Shown here in pieces: positions 47,859 through 59,400 of a DNA stretch of 64,000 bases. The translations under genes were made by a program, and so were the position numbers. The notes under the pieces were generated by a model. It was not told the DNA's origin. It saw nothing but the letters and a program-made list of their open reading frames with translations, and made no database searches. The stretch comes from Thunnus maccoyii. Its lineage: Eukaryota > Chordata > Actinopteri > Scombriformes > Scombridae. The stretch is from contig NC_056551.1 in the NCBI RefSeq assembly GCF_910596095.1, positions 4,761,001 through 4,825,000 of the forward strand. Direction: 5' to 3'. Position 1 is the stretch's first letter. Every line of letters begins with the position of its first letter.

Positions 47859-48479
47859 ATTTCACATTTTTGCATGGAAAAATCTTTTTTTTTTTTAAAT
47901 TGATCATCAATACTGATTGGTTTAATGATTACTTCTTTCAGCTCTTCATGGAGTGTAGAAAACTGTCAAGTACGGAAACCTGTCTGGTCATATTTGTAGT
48001 TTTGCTTATTAATTCTTTGAGCAGATAGTTTTAAATAATTACCTGGTTTATTTGGAGCATCGGGTTCATTTTGTTAAAAAGAAAAAAGTTAAAGTTTTTT
48101 GTACAAAGAAAAATGTTTATACTCCTCAAACTTGGGTACTGAAAGGTATCCTTTTGGTAATTTATGGAGTCCAAATGTATTTTTAATCTATTATGCACAG
48201 GTTAATAATTAATGCACAATTGATGTGCATAAGCTATTATCTTATGTGCATAAGATATGAATTGCAATCAATTATACAGTATCATGTTGGCACCAGTATT
48301 AAATAATTTCACGATACCCAGCTCCTCCCCAGGCTGCTGCTGTTTCCATTCATTTCAGTCTAGTTTTGAAATCAACTTAAAGAGACTTGAGATTTGCTCG
48401 AAATCATCCATCATTCAAATGAACATTAGTATAGTTTGGTATAGAGCACAATCGAACAAAAAAATGAATCAGTAAGAGT

Positions 48480-48672
48480 TTGGATAATCATTATTCTCAT
48501 AATATTTAAGCAAAAATGTCAAAAACTCTCTGGTTCCAGCTTCTGGAGTGGGAGGATTAACTGCTTGTCTCTGTTTTCTGTCATTGTAAATGTAATATTT
48601 TGGGGTTTTGGACTATTGGTCAGACAAACAACAAATTTGAAGACATTATTGGGCTCTGGGAAACTCAATTTT
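48480..48672. mobile_element. Fragment of hAT-like MITE
   Basis: 'agcaaaaatgtcaaaaactc', 'tctggttccagcttctgg', 'ttttggggttttggact' and 'gggctctgggaaactca' follow the internal order of the same MITE family. Both inverted ends are lost. Confidence 0.5.
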
Positions 48673-48699
48673 GAGTATTATAGAGAATATTATAGAATA

Positions 48700-48768
48700 T
48701 TATTAACAATATCTGTGAAGTCCGTTCCACTAGATGCCACTAAATCTTACACACTGGACCTTTAAAAT
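48700..48768 (-). mobile_element. Terminal fragment of another TTAA-type repeat
   Basis: Read on the minus strand, this is 'ttttaaaggtccagtgtgt' and 'aagatttagtggcatctagt', a terminus I recall from an abundant fish repeat with a TTTAAAGGT end. Confidence 0.4.
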
Positions 48769-48859
48769 GTCCAAAAGTAGCAAAGTCGACACAGTTTACC
48801 AGAACACAAGGTCACGTCTAGATATTTCTTGCTTTGGAGCTACATGTTCAACTATCACA

Positions 48860-48908
48860 TATTGATGTAACGTTTGTGTGTCCAGATACTTTTGACCACA
48901 TATTGTGC
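48860..48908. mobile_element. Tc1-like terminus remnant
   Basis: 'tgtgtccagatacttttgac' followed by 'cacatattgtg' resembles the right-end inverted repeat of Tc1-like elements and pairs in sense with the left end at 34983. Confidence 0.35.
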
Positions 48909-50034
48909 CTTGATTTGTCAAGTATTTCATTCTGCTATATCTGCTTATTTTACATAATGCGACAGAGGCTAATGGTTAACTAGAGGGAAAGCTGATGGTG
49001 TAAAATATTAAGTGATTTATAGAAACATGCAAAACTACAGCTGGGAACATGCAGTGGTCATGAAGAGTCTCCTTCCCTCAATAAAATCACTGACTGAGCC
49101 CGCTGACGGACGATGTGCCTTTGGACTAATCAAAGTGTTATTGTAGATATTGTACACTGTATATGAAGGGTATGGGGTGTAAAGTATGTAGGGACAGTTA
49201 CTATTTGACTTTTGTTCACCATGTTTTGTTAATGCTTTGTCTTTCTGTTCTGCCTTATCCCAGATTTATAAAACCTGATATTGTTTTTCTTTTCCTCTCA
49301 GGTGGGATTTAAAGGAGCATTATTCAGGTGTGACTAATGTGTTATGTTTTTGTCTGAAATGTCAGCATCCAGCAACTGTAAAATAAAATATCTTTTGAAT
49401 ATTAAGTAAGTGTTTCAGGAATTTATTGTAGAGATGTTGAACATTCAGCTTTAAATGTTTATAGTTTTTTTCTGTTTTAATATTATAATAGGTTTACAGT
49501 AATTTGTTATTTCCAGCAGCTGGCCATACTTGACCTCCGTATGGGCTCTGATAAACTCATCAACATTTTGTTGACTAAATTATTAAATAAACAAATAGAC
49601 CATTTTAGACAGGATCAACATGAGCAAATACAAGATTTTTTAGTAATGTGGCAGGGTAGGCTATTACTCCAGCAGAGCTAAGTATGTATTGGATGTTGTT
49701 ATTTGTGCAAATGAATGGTTATTTGGTGGCGAAAAGTAGAAAAACAAAGTCATATCAAAGGACTGTAAATGCAGGTTTTTATAACAGCTTGAGTTGTCAC
49801 CGCCTGTGGTTGACAGGCAAACAGAAAACAAACCTGAAGTTAAAGGCAGCAAAATTTACTGTCATAACTGGTCTACTGTTGAGTAGCTGAACATGTTATC
49901 TGGAGGCTGGAACAAATGTCCTGGTGAAGGTCAGTTTGTGGCTGAAACATGATTCAGGATGAACCACAAAATGAAGGTTGTTTTTTGTAATAACGATTTG
50001 TTTAACTGTGGTTTTTTTCCTACTTTTATTTTTA
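48909..50034. other. AT-rich intergenic DNA
   Basis: No supported gene. Contains possible polyadenylation words at 49080-49085 and near 49382. Confidence 0.45.
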
Positions 50035-50350
50035 GCCACACTAGAGGCTTGGCTATGGGGCTGTTGGTCTACCAACCACTGTGGTCGTGAAATATCCCAA
50101 AATATCTTAAGAACTATCTCACTGTGAACCATAAAGTTCATTTGTGGTGAACATCATGGTTCTACTACTGGGTGGGTTGCCATGAAATGTACAAACATTC
50201 ATGTCCCCTTCAGGAAGAATTGCAATAACTTAAGCAATCCCCTTTTTCATGTAGTGCATCAACATTTAATTTGTCCAATACTTTGCTCAAATTTCCATCA
50301 TTATCAGCTTCTTGTTTTGAGTAGTGATAATCAGCAAATGTTGGTAATTG
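50035..50350 (+). repeat. Dispersed repeat family R1, copy E
   Basis: 'gggttgccatgaaatgtaca', 'cattcatgtccccttcagga' and 'taatttgtccaatactttg' match internal blocks of copies A and C. Its first half is strongly diverged. Confidence 0.55.
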
Positions 50351-51379
50351 TTAACTGAACTAGCAATCACTGTGGTGTGACATTGTCTTCACAATGAAGT
50401 CAAAGAGGGATAAGTTCCCGTCCTATAGGATTATAACTAGAAATGAGAGCAGTCAGGGGAGCAGATGAGATGAGGGTGACAGTGTGGAAGATAATTCCAG
50501 TGAGAGAGAGGAATGACTTGCTGTTTCCCCTGTAAGAATAAACATGCATGACATACTCTATATAATCTAAACTTGTAAGGGTAAGCTTGTACACTGTGTA
50601 CATGCTCACCTCATATAACATCATAGTTTGTTTTTCATGATTTTATTCGTTATTTACTCATTTGCCTCCACTCCACTAAAGAGCTTTTATAATGAATACA
50701 ACTGATCAGTCAGAGAGCACCATGTCCCACTTTTTTGTTTTGTTGAAAAGCAAGTCATCCTTTTGAATTGCAGCATGTCAGCGTGTCAGCCAAGAGGCAA
50801 ATGTAAGAAATATTTAACTATTTGCCTCCACTCTTAGCCTCTCAACAGTTTAGTTTGTTGGACGTCTGTCATGCCTGTATTTCACCACCAGGTGTCCCCT
50901 TAGGTTCAGTGTTCCCATGGTAACTGTTAGTGTAACCACCTGTGTTAGTGTTCTCACCTTAGACCTGATTAACCTTCCTAGTTTCTGTTTCTGTTTATTC
51001 TTGTTTTTCTGTCTAATATATTGTTGTTGAGCTGTAATGTTTAGACCATTCTCTGTTGATGGACTCTAAACCTTTGCCTGCTTGTTTGACTGAAGAAAAT
51101 CTGACCTCTTTTACTAAAGTCAGTAATATAGTTTCTTTTACTTAGAGTGTCTTTAGGGAGTGTGGCCTTCACAGCAGGATCCATTGGATTGTTATCAGCA
51201 TTGTTTTTGTGTTAGGTGAGGCTACATAGTTTTTATTCATTTGATCCTTATCTGGAAGTTGCTCAACGTCCTCCTGATCACATTCTTCATTTATGTTATA
51301 AATTATATTTTGTTAACTTATTTTCCGTGCTGTATTTCTGTTATTTGGTTTTCTTGGTCTATTCTATACACACAATATC

Positions 51380-51607
51380 TATTGCACATCTGTCTGTCCT
51401 GGAGGAGGGATCCCTCCTCTGTTGCTCTTCTTCCTGAGGTTTCTTCCATTTTATCCCTGTTAAAGGGTTTTTTAGGGAGTTTTTCCTTAGTCGAATCGAG
51501 GGTCTAAGGACAGAGGATGTTGTATTGCTGTATATACTGTGAAGACCCCTGAGGCAAATTTGTGATTTGTGAAATTAGGCTATACAAATAAAATTGACTT
51601 GACTGGA
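51380..51607 (+). repeat. Dispersed repeat with 'aaattgacttgact' tail
   Basis: It begins near 'attgcacatctgtctgtcc', contains a perfect 18-bp palindrome (GAGGAGGGATCCCTCCTC, 51402-51419) and continues with 'gtctaaggacagaggatgtt'. It ends with 'ctatacaaataaaattgac' and a TTGACT tail. I recall this as a common fish repeat 3' end. Frames inside are chance. Confidence 0.5.
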
Positions 51608-51791
51608 CTATTTTCAGTGATGATATGAACCTCTGAAGTTTTTTTCTCAGTGCAGGATGAGCTGCTGCTGTTTTGGCTTTTACTTGAATATCTTTGCTTT
51701 GTAGCTTGTTAATAAGAATTTTTAAGACTTTACTATACTAGATGATCTGTTGAAACATGCAGCCTAGAACTTTGCCCAGGGACAAAGAACA

Positions 51792-51832
51792 ATCAATCTA
51801 TCGATCTATCGATCAATCAATCAATCAATCAG

Positions 51833-51872
<40 letters not shown>
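51792..51872 (-). repeat. (AATC)n microsatellite, probable LINE tail
   Basis: About 15 AATC/ATCG units. On the minus strand it reads (ATTG)n directly after 'ttgaataaaattgattg', the usual tail of fish L2-type LINEs. Confidence 0.85.
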
Positions 51873-51873
<1 letters not shown>

Positions 51874-52180
51874 TTTATTCAAAGTGCAGAATCACCATGC
51901 AGCATGGGCCCAATACACTTTACAATTAAAGATAATTCATAGGACAAAAAATACAGCAACCAATTTACAATAATAAAAAATGGAATGTTAATCAATGTTA
52001 AATGGATGTTAAAAGGTGATGGACCTGACTATGTTCTACTGTAGGCTGTAATGAGGTGACTGAAGGTAGGTTTTCAGTCTTGATTTAAAGATTTCTACTG
52101 AATGTGCTTCTTTAAATGTAAAGATGGCCATTTCAGGCACAGTAGGCAAATGCTCTGAAGCCAACTGATTTTTTGTTGAC
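51873..52180 (-). pseudogene. LINE 3' end relic (L2-like), minus strand
   Basis: Adjacent to the (ATTG)n tail, the minus strand carries a possible ORF end near 52130-52060 reading TFKEAHSVEIFKSRLKTYLQ. This resembles the FKxxLKTHL C-terminus of fish LINE ORF2. A 3' untranslated region of about 200 bases follows. It is 5'-truncated and ends about 340 bases beyond the TRIM-B stop, in the same orientation. Confidence 0.55.
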
Positions 52181-52226
52181 TGACACAAACAACCACTTTT
52201 TCAGCTTGAAAAAAACAACTTAAAAA

Positions 52227-52232
52227 TTTATT
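52227..52232 (-). terminator. Polyadenylation signal candidate for TRIM-B
   Basis: AATAAA on the minus strand about 290 bases after the TRIM-B stop codon. Confidence 0.4.
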
Positions 52233-52519
52233 ATCAGAATAATGAGTTGATCTTTACTTTTTTGAACACAACAAATTATCACCTATTCAGTTGTGATAAA
52301 AGTAACACATAATAATTAGTAAAAACTCTACACAATAATTAAACAAAATCAAAGCCCAGTGTATAATTTTCCCTGTTTTTATCCTATGTGGCTGTACAAG
52401 ATGTTTGTAAAATGTGTGTTTTCAATGTACCAGCTTTAGCTGGTAAAACAAAGAGAAACGTGCTGCTTAAAGAAACCCTAACTCTCATTCTCTTCCATTT
52501 CCTCTCTAATAACTTGTGT

Positions 52520-54196
52520 CTACATAAGGTCATGCAACACAGCTGTGCAGCCGAAACCTAAGAAATGACTAGCCCTGAATCCAGCATAGAGCGGCTGAGT
52601 GAATGTGGTCTGGACTCTGTGGAGGAGAGTCATGGTGTCAGAGACGCTGTAGAAGGACAGAATACCTGCTCTGTGATCCAGGTACACTCCTACTCTGGAT
52701 GATTGAGGGCCTGAGATATAAGTTCTGACTTTATTATGAATGAATACATAACTATAGCCTATACACTCTAATGCCCAAGACTTGGCATTGTTTCCAAATT
52801 CACTGTCATCTCCTGTTCTGCTAATATCGTTGTATGTGACTACCACAAAAACCCCAAAATCGCTCCACTCCACCTCCCAGTAGTGACGTCCAGTCAGGCT
52901 CTCTCTACTCAGGACCTGAGATCTGTTCATGAATCTCTCTGGGTGACTAGAATATGCCTGTCTTTTACTCACATATGTTAGTTTTCTGTTCCCTTCAGAT
53001 AATAACAGCTGTGAGTTTGCTGTGTTTGGATCCAGCGTGATAGGACATGAAAACTGTAAGAACTCATCTCTGGTCTTGGGCTCTGCTTGTGGCAGTAAAA
53101 CATCCACCTCTGTCACTGTCCATGAAAGTTTCGGCCACATCTCATTAAGAATGTCCTGTAGTTTATCACTGACCTCTGACACAGCCAGCATCACATTCTC
53201 AAAGTACCGCAAAGGACGGAGCTTGGTGCAAGCTGACTTTGTAGATTCACTGAGTGTTGAAAGCAAGGGGAAAATGTGTAGAAATTGTGTGTGATTCTCT
53301 GAATGTGAGAGTTGTTCCAGTTCAGCATCTTTCCTCCTCAGATCAGTGATCTCCTGCTGCAGCTTCTTCTGAAGCTCTTTGGCCCGACTCACTTCAGTTT
53401 TCTGCTGGGATCTGATCTGTTGTTTCATATCAGAGCTTCTTTTCTCAATGAGACGGATCAACTCATTGAAAGTCTTATCACTGTTCAACACTGCTTTATC
53501 AGCAGAACAATTGACATTCTCCACCTCCTGCTGAAGCATCTTCACGTCTTTCTCTCTGTCCTGGATTCTCTGCTGGATTTTTTGTTGATTTATCCCGAGT
53601 TCTCTCTGTCTGTCATTCCTTTCTGCTGAAGCTAAGACAGTGTCATGGTCTTTATGTTCATCCATGGAGCAGAGATAACAGATACAGTGCTGATCAGTGC
53701 GGCAGAAAATCTTCATCACCTCATTGTGACGAGAGCAGACGTTCTCCTGAAGCTTCTTGGAGGGGTCGACCAGCTTGTGTTTTTCAAAGGCAGGAGATTC
53801 AAAGTGAGGCTGGAGGTGTTGCTCACAATAAGAGACCAGACACTGCAGACAGGACTTGAGAGCTTTCAATTTTCTCCCAGTGCAGACATCACAGGCAACG
53901 TCTTCAGGTCCGACATAGCAGTGATCAGCCAGAGCAACTTGGAGTCCTGTCTTCTTCAGCCCCTCCACTAAATCTGCTAACATGGTGTTTTTCACCAGGA
54001 CAGGCTTCGGTCTGAAAATCTTTCTGCACTGAGGACAGCTGTTGATTTCCTTCTGATCATCCTCATCCCAGTGGCATTTAATACAGTTCATGCAGTAGTT
54101 GTGTCCACAGGGAATAGTCACTGGATCTTTCATTAGATCCAGGCAGATGGAACAGCAAAGTTTTTTGCTGTAAAACTTAAATCCTTGTTGCGCCAT
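52520..54196 (-). CDS. TRIM-B: finTRIM-like paralogue of TRIM-A
   Basis: Single-exon minus-strand gene of 558 codons, the same length as TRIM-A and alignable along its whole length. The RING ligands are conserved at identical positions (Cys15, Cys18, Cys30, His32, Cys35, Cys38, Cys54, Cys57). The B-boxes follow, with B-box2 around CSRHNEVMKIFCRTDQHCIC. A coiled coil covers about 190-300, and a PRY-SPRY starts at about 387 (LDPNTAN). I chose the ATG at 54196 because it aligns with TRIM-A. A longer in-frame start at 54256 would add 20 residues with no counterpart. The last 20 residues (GFRASHFLGFGCTAVLHDLM) differ from the usual AELCKL-type end of this family seen in TRIM-A, so the end of the SPRY fold may be altered. 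The gene converges with brcc3. Predicted to be an E3 ubiquitin ligase like TRIM-A. No stop or frameshift, so probably functional. Confidence 0.92.
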   Translation of the reverse strand: MAQQGFKFYSKKLCCSICLDLMKDPVTIPCGHNYCMNCIKCHWDEDDQKEINSCPQCRKIFRPKPVLVKNTMLADLVEGLKKTGLQVALADHCYVGPEDVACDVCTGRKLKALKSCLQCLVSYCEQHLQPHFESPAFEKHKLVDPSKKLQENVCSRHNEVMKIFCRTDQHCICYLCSMDEHKDHDTVLASAERNDRQRELGINQQKIQQRIQDREKDVKMLQQEVENVNCSADKAVLNSDKTFNELIRLIEKRSSDMKQQIRSQQKTEVSRAKELQKKLQQEITDLRRKDAELEQLSHSENHTQFLHIFPLLSTLSESTKSACTKLRPLRYFENVMLAVSEVSDKLQDILNEMWPKLSWTVTEVDVLLPQAEPKTRDEFLQFSCPITLDPNTANSQLLLSEGNRKLTYVSKRQAYSSHPERFMNRSQVLSRESLTGRHYWEVEWSDFGVFVVVTYNDISRTGDDSEFGNNAKSWALECIGYSYVFIHNKVRTYISGPQSSRVGVYLDHRAGILSFYSVSDTMTLLHRVQTTFTQPLYAGFRASHFLGFGCTAVLHDLM

Positions 54197-54390
54197 TTCA
54201 CTTCTCAGACAAAGTTTTAGTGAATAGTTTGTGAATGTCATACAGTTTGACAGCATAAAGGTGGGAGGACTGGTTTTTCAGATTCTGCTAAATTCCAAAA
54301 AAGGGAGTAGTTTAAAAGAGGAAGAGACTGTACAGTCCTTGTTTACTGACTTACAGAGGAGGTCCGATCCATGGAAAAGATATAGAAACC

Positions 54391-54402
54391 AGTTTCCCTT
54401 TT
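54391..54402 (-). promoter_or_regulatory. ISRE-like site upstream of TRIM-B
   Basis: On the minus strand this reads AAAAGGGAAACT, one base away from GAAANNGAAACT, about 195 bases before the start codon. It is weaker than the TRIM-A site and could be chance. Confidence 0.35.
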
Positions 54403-56137
54403 GAACATTATTAAACTGTCATAAATGAAGTTTGTAGTGTCATATTACCCTATATTTTAATTTTTCATCAAAGTTAATATTGTCATTGTAAATATTTTCC
54501 CTGATAACTCTTCTTTTTGTATTGCAGAATCATTAATTAAACAGAATGACAAACAATAACAGGCTCAAGTAAAGCAGCTTTAGAGCAGGTAGGGGATAAG
54601 TTTTGAGAATCATCTTGTTACCCAGTGAACCATATTAGTGCTTTGATTTTTAGGTGACTGTCATAGGTTTAGTATCAAAGATGGAATATAAAATGGGGAT
54701 TTTCAATCAAGTGCTTTGTTGATAAATAAATGTGAGTGGTTATGACATCTCTTGGACAAAGTAGGCCATCCATCAAGTCCAAATCACAAAGCAATAGGAC
54801 CTCTTAATGGCCAGTTGTTGAATTCTGACCCCACACACCTTTCCCATGCACATAGCAGAAGGCTCCAGCAACATACAACACATAAAGGGTGGCGAATTAG
54901 ACTCTCAGGTAGTCCAATATTCACAGATGTTTTAACTTGAGTTTGGTCCAGTGTTCACTAGGGATGGGTATTGAGAACATTGGTCTTACATTGGTATTTG
55001 TTACTGATCGGTCAGAATCAGAATACCAGGAAGTGGCAGACTTTTGTAGAATACTGAAATACTTGAAATACTGTATGGATGCAGTCTGACATTTAAAGTA
55101 TACACAAAAATACTGCACCGTTTTAGTAACCAGTTCACTTGCTGCACCATTTCCACTCAGAATAAATGTTCCAATATTTTGTGAATATTAACAGTTTCAC
55201 AGAGAGGGAGGAGGGAACGTTTGTCAGGTTCTGCTTCATTCTGGAAAGAGGAGCTGTTTGGAATTTAGATATCATCTCATTTTTATCTTTTTGTTTTGTC
55301 ACTACTCATGACGCTTGTGCTAACTTGATACTAATTGCCTCCTCCCCTCTATGCATGTACACACACTACGTAGTGTGTGTGTGTACTACACACTACTGAC
55401 TATGATGGACCCTAATCAGTAAAGCTTTGGAATACCACCTGCAACATACAGCCTAATTATTCCCAATTTACAGTGTAAATTTTACAGGTTTCATTTTCAA
55501 AAATCTGATCAGAGATCTGTACATGATGATTTTAATTGGATAAAAGACCCATTAATCTCACTACATAAAATGTATAACACTACAGTCATCAAATATTCAG
55601 CTCTGATAAGGTTGTGTGTGATAAGCTCCTTTTTGTTTCCTGATTCAAAATTACAGAATTCTACACTGCTAATTTTTCCTCTTGCTAGCTGTGTGTGTGT
55701 GTGTGTGTGTGTGTGTGGACGGGGAGTGGAAAGGTACTGTAGATGGTAGATCAGTGTGAAGTTATTAGGATCCTGAGTCTAGAGTTTTCTTGAGGCTTTC
55801 TTTAACTAAAATCAATAAAAGAGATCACATTACTTTACTTTTACTATCCTTACATGTGTTGCCTCTTGGTTTTCAATATCAGTTTGAAACTATTATCACT
55901 GAGCTGAAACTAATGCTAGAGGAAAGGTCATGGGTTCAATAACATCAAATGGTTTCATACTCCAACAGGACACAGATTTCAGTAACAACAAAATCAAACA
56001 CCATCATCATTTAAGACTTTAAATTCAGATTATTTTAATCTTAACAATATCAATAATTCTAAAGAAAGTGATATTAGTGAGCAGAGTTCTCCCAATATAC
56101 AGCAACCAAATGTGTTTTTTCTGGCCTCTGTCTTCAG
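54403..56137. other. Intergenic DNA between TRIM-B and cfap44
   Basis: AT-rich, with a GT microsatellite at 55690-55717 and a short palindromic 'acacactacgtagtgtgtg' near 55361-55380. No gene supported. Confidence 0.5.
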
Positions 56138-56422
56138 TTAATTAGCTCCCTGCCCGCTGGGTGACTTCTGTGCTTTAAGCTGTTTGGACAGACGCCTCTG
56201 GTCCTGGTTTGACGGTGTGGGTGTGGTCTGTGGGGTGGACAGAGGGGCGAGTGGGGGGAGTGGAGGCTGGCTGGTTGGCAGGACGTGACCTCCTTTACGG
56301 GACAGCAGGTCAATCTCTCTGCTGAGAGCCTCGATCTGATGGGATTGTGTTTTCACAAACTCCTGAAGCCTCCAGATCTCCTCCTGGTCTGCACGCCTGC
56401 TGAAATCCTGCAACTGTCTGCC
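56138..56422 (-). CDS. cfap44: cfap44 last coding exon
   Basis: 94 codons plus TAA. Acceptor 'tgtatccag'. Starts [10 protein letters not shown] in phase 0, carries the last helix ([14 protein letters not shown]) and ends in a Pro/Thr/Gln-rich basic tail. A possible ATTAAA signal lies on the minus strand at 56034-56039. Confidence 0.88.
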   Translation of the reverse strand, partial: GRQLQDFSRRADQEEIWRLQEFVKTQSHQIEALSREIDLLSRKGGHVLPTSQPPLPPLAPLSTPQTTPTPSNQDQRRLSKQLKAQKSPSGQGAN

Positions 56423-59400
56423 CTGGATACACATAAACAGATATATGATAAGGCAGTTATGCACACAAAAATAGAAGAAAGCAGGCAAATGAGCTGGCAT
56501 GACATACTAAGTGTGAATCCAACCCAGGACTTTGTCACCTGATCTGGCTGACAAAGGTCAAAAAATGCCAAAAATATATTTACACATATAAATCAAACTG
56601 ACAAAATATTTCTACCATTACATGGAACATATTAATTTCATAAAAGCTGAAATTCTTAACACTCCACAATTCAATGTTTATAGACATGCTAGTGGCTCTA
56701 GATGGGAATGTCAGTCTATTAGTCCACCATTTTGGTCCAGACTAAAACATCTCTGTAACTACCAGATGAATTGCCATGACATTTTGTACAGATACTCAAA
56801 GTCTCCTCTGATCCCCCGACTTTTCACTATATCTCAACATCTACTTGATGGATTGGTACAACATTTTGTGCACACATTTATGATTTCCCAGAAAATGTAT
56901 TCTAGTGACTTACTTACTCACTCTTTCCTCTAGTGCTACCCTAAGGTTGACATTTTTGGTGCTAGTGAAATATTTTGCCAATTATTGGATGGATTACCAT
57001 GATATTTGGTGCCCAAATTCATGGTCCCCAGAGCATGAATTGTAATAACTTGAATCCCCTGACCTTTCCATCTAGTGCCATCATCGGGTCAAAGTTACCA
57101 AAGTTGACCAAATATCCATAAAACTGCATTCCCATCAGTCACCTTAAACTAAGATGATGAACATTGTTAACATTGTCACTGTGAGTATTAAAATGCTGAT
57201 GTTAGCATTTGGCTCAAAGCACCACTGTACAGCCTCAAAGAGCAGCTAGCATGGCTGTAGGCTCCTGGTTCTGTTACATTAGTGATGGATTAAATGACTG
57301 TATCACTGTATGGAGATATGTCAGAGCCGTCTGTTAGTTTGTTTTGGAATTCTTCTATCCCCTAATGGCCAGAAAAATCTATTGTTGTATTCTATTAGTA
57401 TCACAACAGAGATGGCAGAGTTATTGTGGAAGGTTGTGACCTGCTGCTCATCTGAATCAGTGTTTTTTCAACAAACATAATCATACATTTGCATATATTA
57501 ACAGTACATAAATCCCAGTTTTGGATAATCACGGGTATATTACATATTAAGTAAATGTAATGCATAGACCTACAATTTTCTTCTGCCTGGCGTTGAGTTT
57601 ATGCTCCAGTTCACTCTTCTCATCAAAGAGCATCGTCAAGCTGAGGAGACACTCCGTGTTACACTTGGTCACCTCCATCAGAGCCTGATGCTCTTCTTCT
57701 ACCTTCGCCTGAATATCACACATAAGACACACACAAACACATACACACAAATCAAGACAAATCTAAATAAACTAATTACAATCTAAGTTATTTTTAATGA
57801 CATTTTGTGTTTAAAGATGATTAGATTAAAATAAAGCAGATATATAGATATCGCACATTTGCCAAAGTGCACACTCATACGCACACCAAAACTGACACAC
57901 ATACACACACAGAGGTCAGCGTACATCCCACTGTTTGATTTCCTTGGCATTTGCTGCTTCTTGGAGGAGTTTTTCCTGCTTGAGCTCCTCCAGTGTCCTG
58001 TTCCCTGACAGCGTCTGCAGAGCCTCCAGATCCACCAGCCTCCCAAACTTCATCATCATCAGCTGGTTGCACTGGTTCTCCAACACTACACCAACACACA
58101 TATAGACACACACCAACACACTCATCAGTAAACATATAATTGAATCGAACAATGTCAGTTTTTGGTAATATCAACAGCGACCAGTAAATTAATTTTGTTC
58201 TTACACTTTTTGGCGTAACCTGGTCACAATACTTATATTGTTATTCTTGTCCTATCTGTGCAAATTAATACATTGGGGTGATACAAAAAAAAACCCAAAA
58301 ATGCTCATGTTGAAATATTTTTAACTCCAGCGGACATGTCTTTGCCTAAAGCAAATCTGGATTTATTTTCATCTGTTTGTGTCTTTTCTTTGACTTGAAT
58401 GCATTTACGTAGCATCCGAATTTTAAGATTTTATATGTTGTATCTTTACTCATCATCAGATGTTTCACAAGCTCCTCTGCTCCGAGCTCTAGGCGCAGAT
58501 GTTGTTCTGTTTGCGTCTCACCCTGTATCTCAACATTCATTTCCTTGCGGTCGTGGACGAGCCTGACGTGCTGCTGGCGGGCCTGACAGGACAGATCTTT
58601 CTGCTGAGTCTTCTCCGCCTGCAGCTCCATCACACGCTCCTGCAGCCGGCTCAGCTCCATCCTGTTCAGCACCAGCGTCGGGGTCAGGTCAGACGGCACT
58701 GAACCGTTAACGACAAACTCGATCTGGTAGTCAAGAGGGGAGAGAGACAGTGGATTGAGCAAACTGGGAAAGACGAAACTTATATTTGAAAATGATATCG
58801 CAAACTAGATGTTTTACTTTGAATTCCTTCATTACTATTTTTGTCTGTTTACCTGGTGCAGTCTGAAAGGAATCACCATATCCAGTTCGTTAAGTTTCTG
58901 CTGTTTCTCCCTGTTGACTAACTCCAAGTCGCCCTCTGCTGCCTTCCGACTGCTTTTCACCGATTTCTCCTGCAGAACCACGCCAAAAAAAAAAGCTTCA
59001 AAAGGTGTGAGTGAAAAAAAAGAGCACATGATAATAACAGAAACACAGCAGAGAAATGAAAAGCAGAGTTTGACCTTCTTGATGAGGGTATCACACTCCT
59101 TCTCCAGAGCATCAGCGCTCTTCTTCTCCTCCACCAGCAGCTCCTCCAGGTCCAGCCGTCGCTCACGCAGCTGCAGCGTGTTCTCAAACAACTGTGGGTC
59201 ACAGCCTGAGACATATGCACATTCACATATTTTATTGCTGAACTTGGAGCGTCAAAAAATTGCACCACAAAATGCTTCATGTTGAAAACACAACAGCTCT
59301 CAATTGTGACAAGAACCTGCCACAACCAAACTAGTAACTGCAAAAAAGATGTCGCAGCTCATATTTAACGTCACTGTGTAGAATTTTAACTAAAGACAAA

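Noticed and set aside
51216..51507. Overlapping plus-strand frames of 73 and 88 codons
   Set aside because: They run into a recognised dispersed repeat (51380-51607) and have no domain content.
54197..54256. 20-residue N-terminal extension of TRIM-B
   Set aside because: It has no counterpart in TRIM-A. The RING ligands align only when the ATG at 54196 is used.
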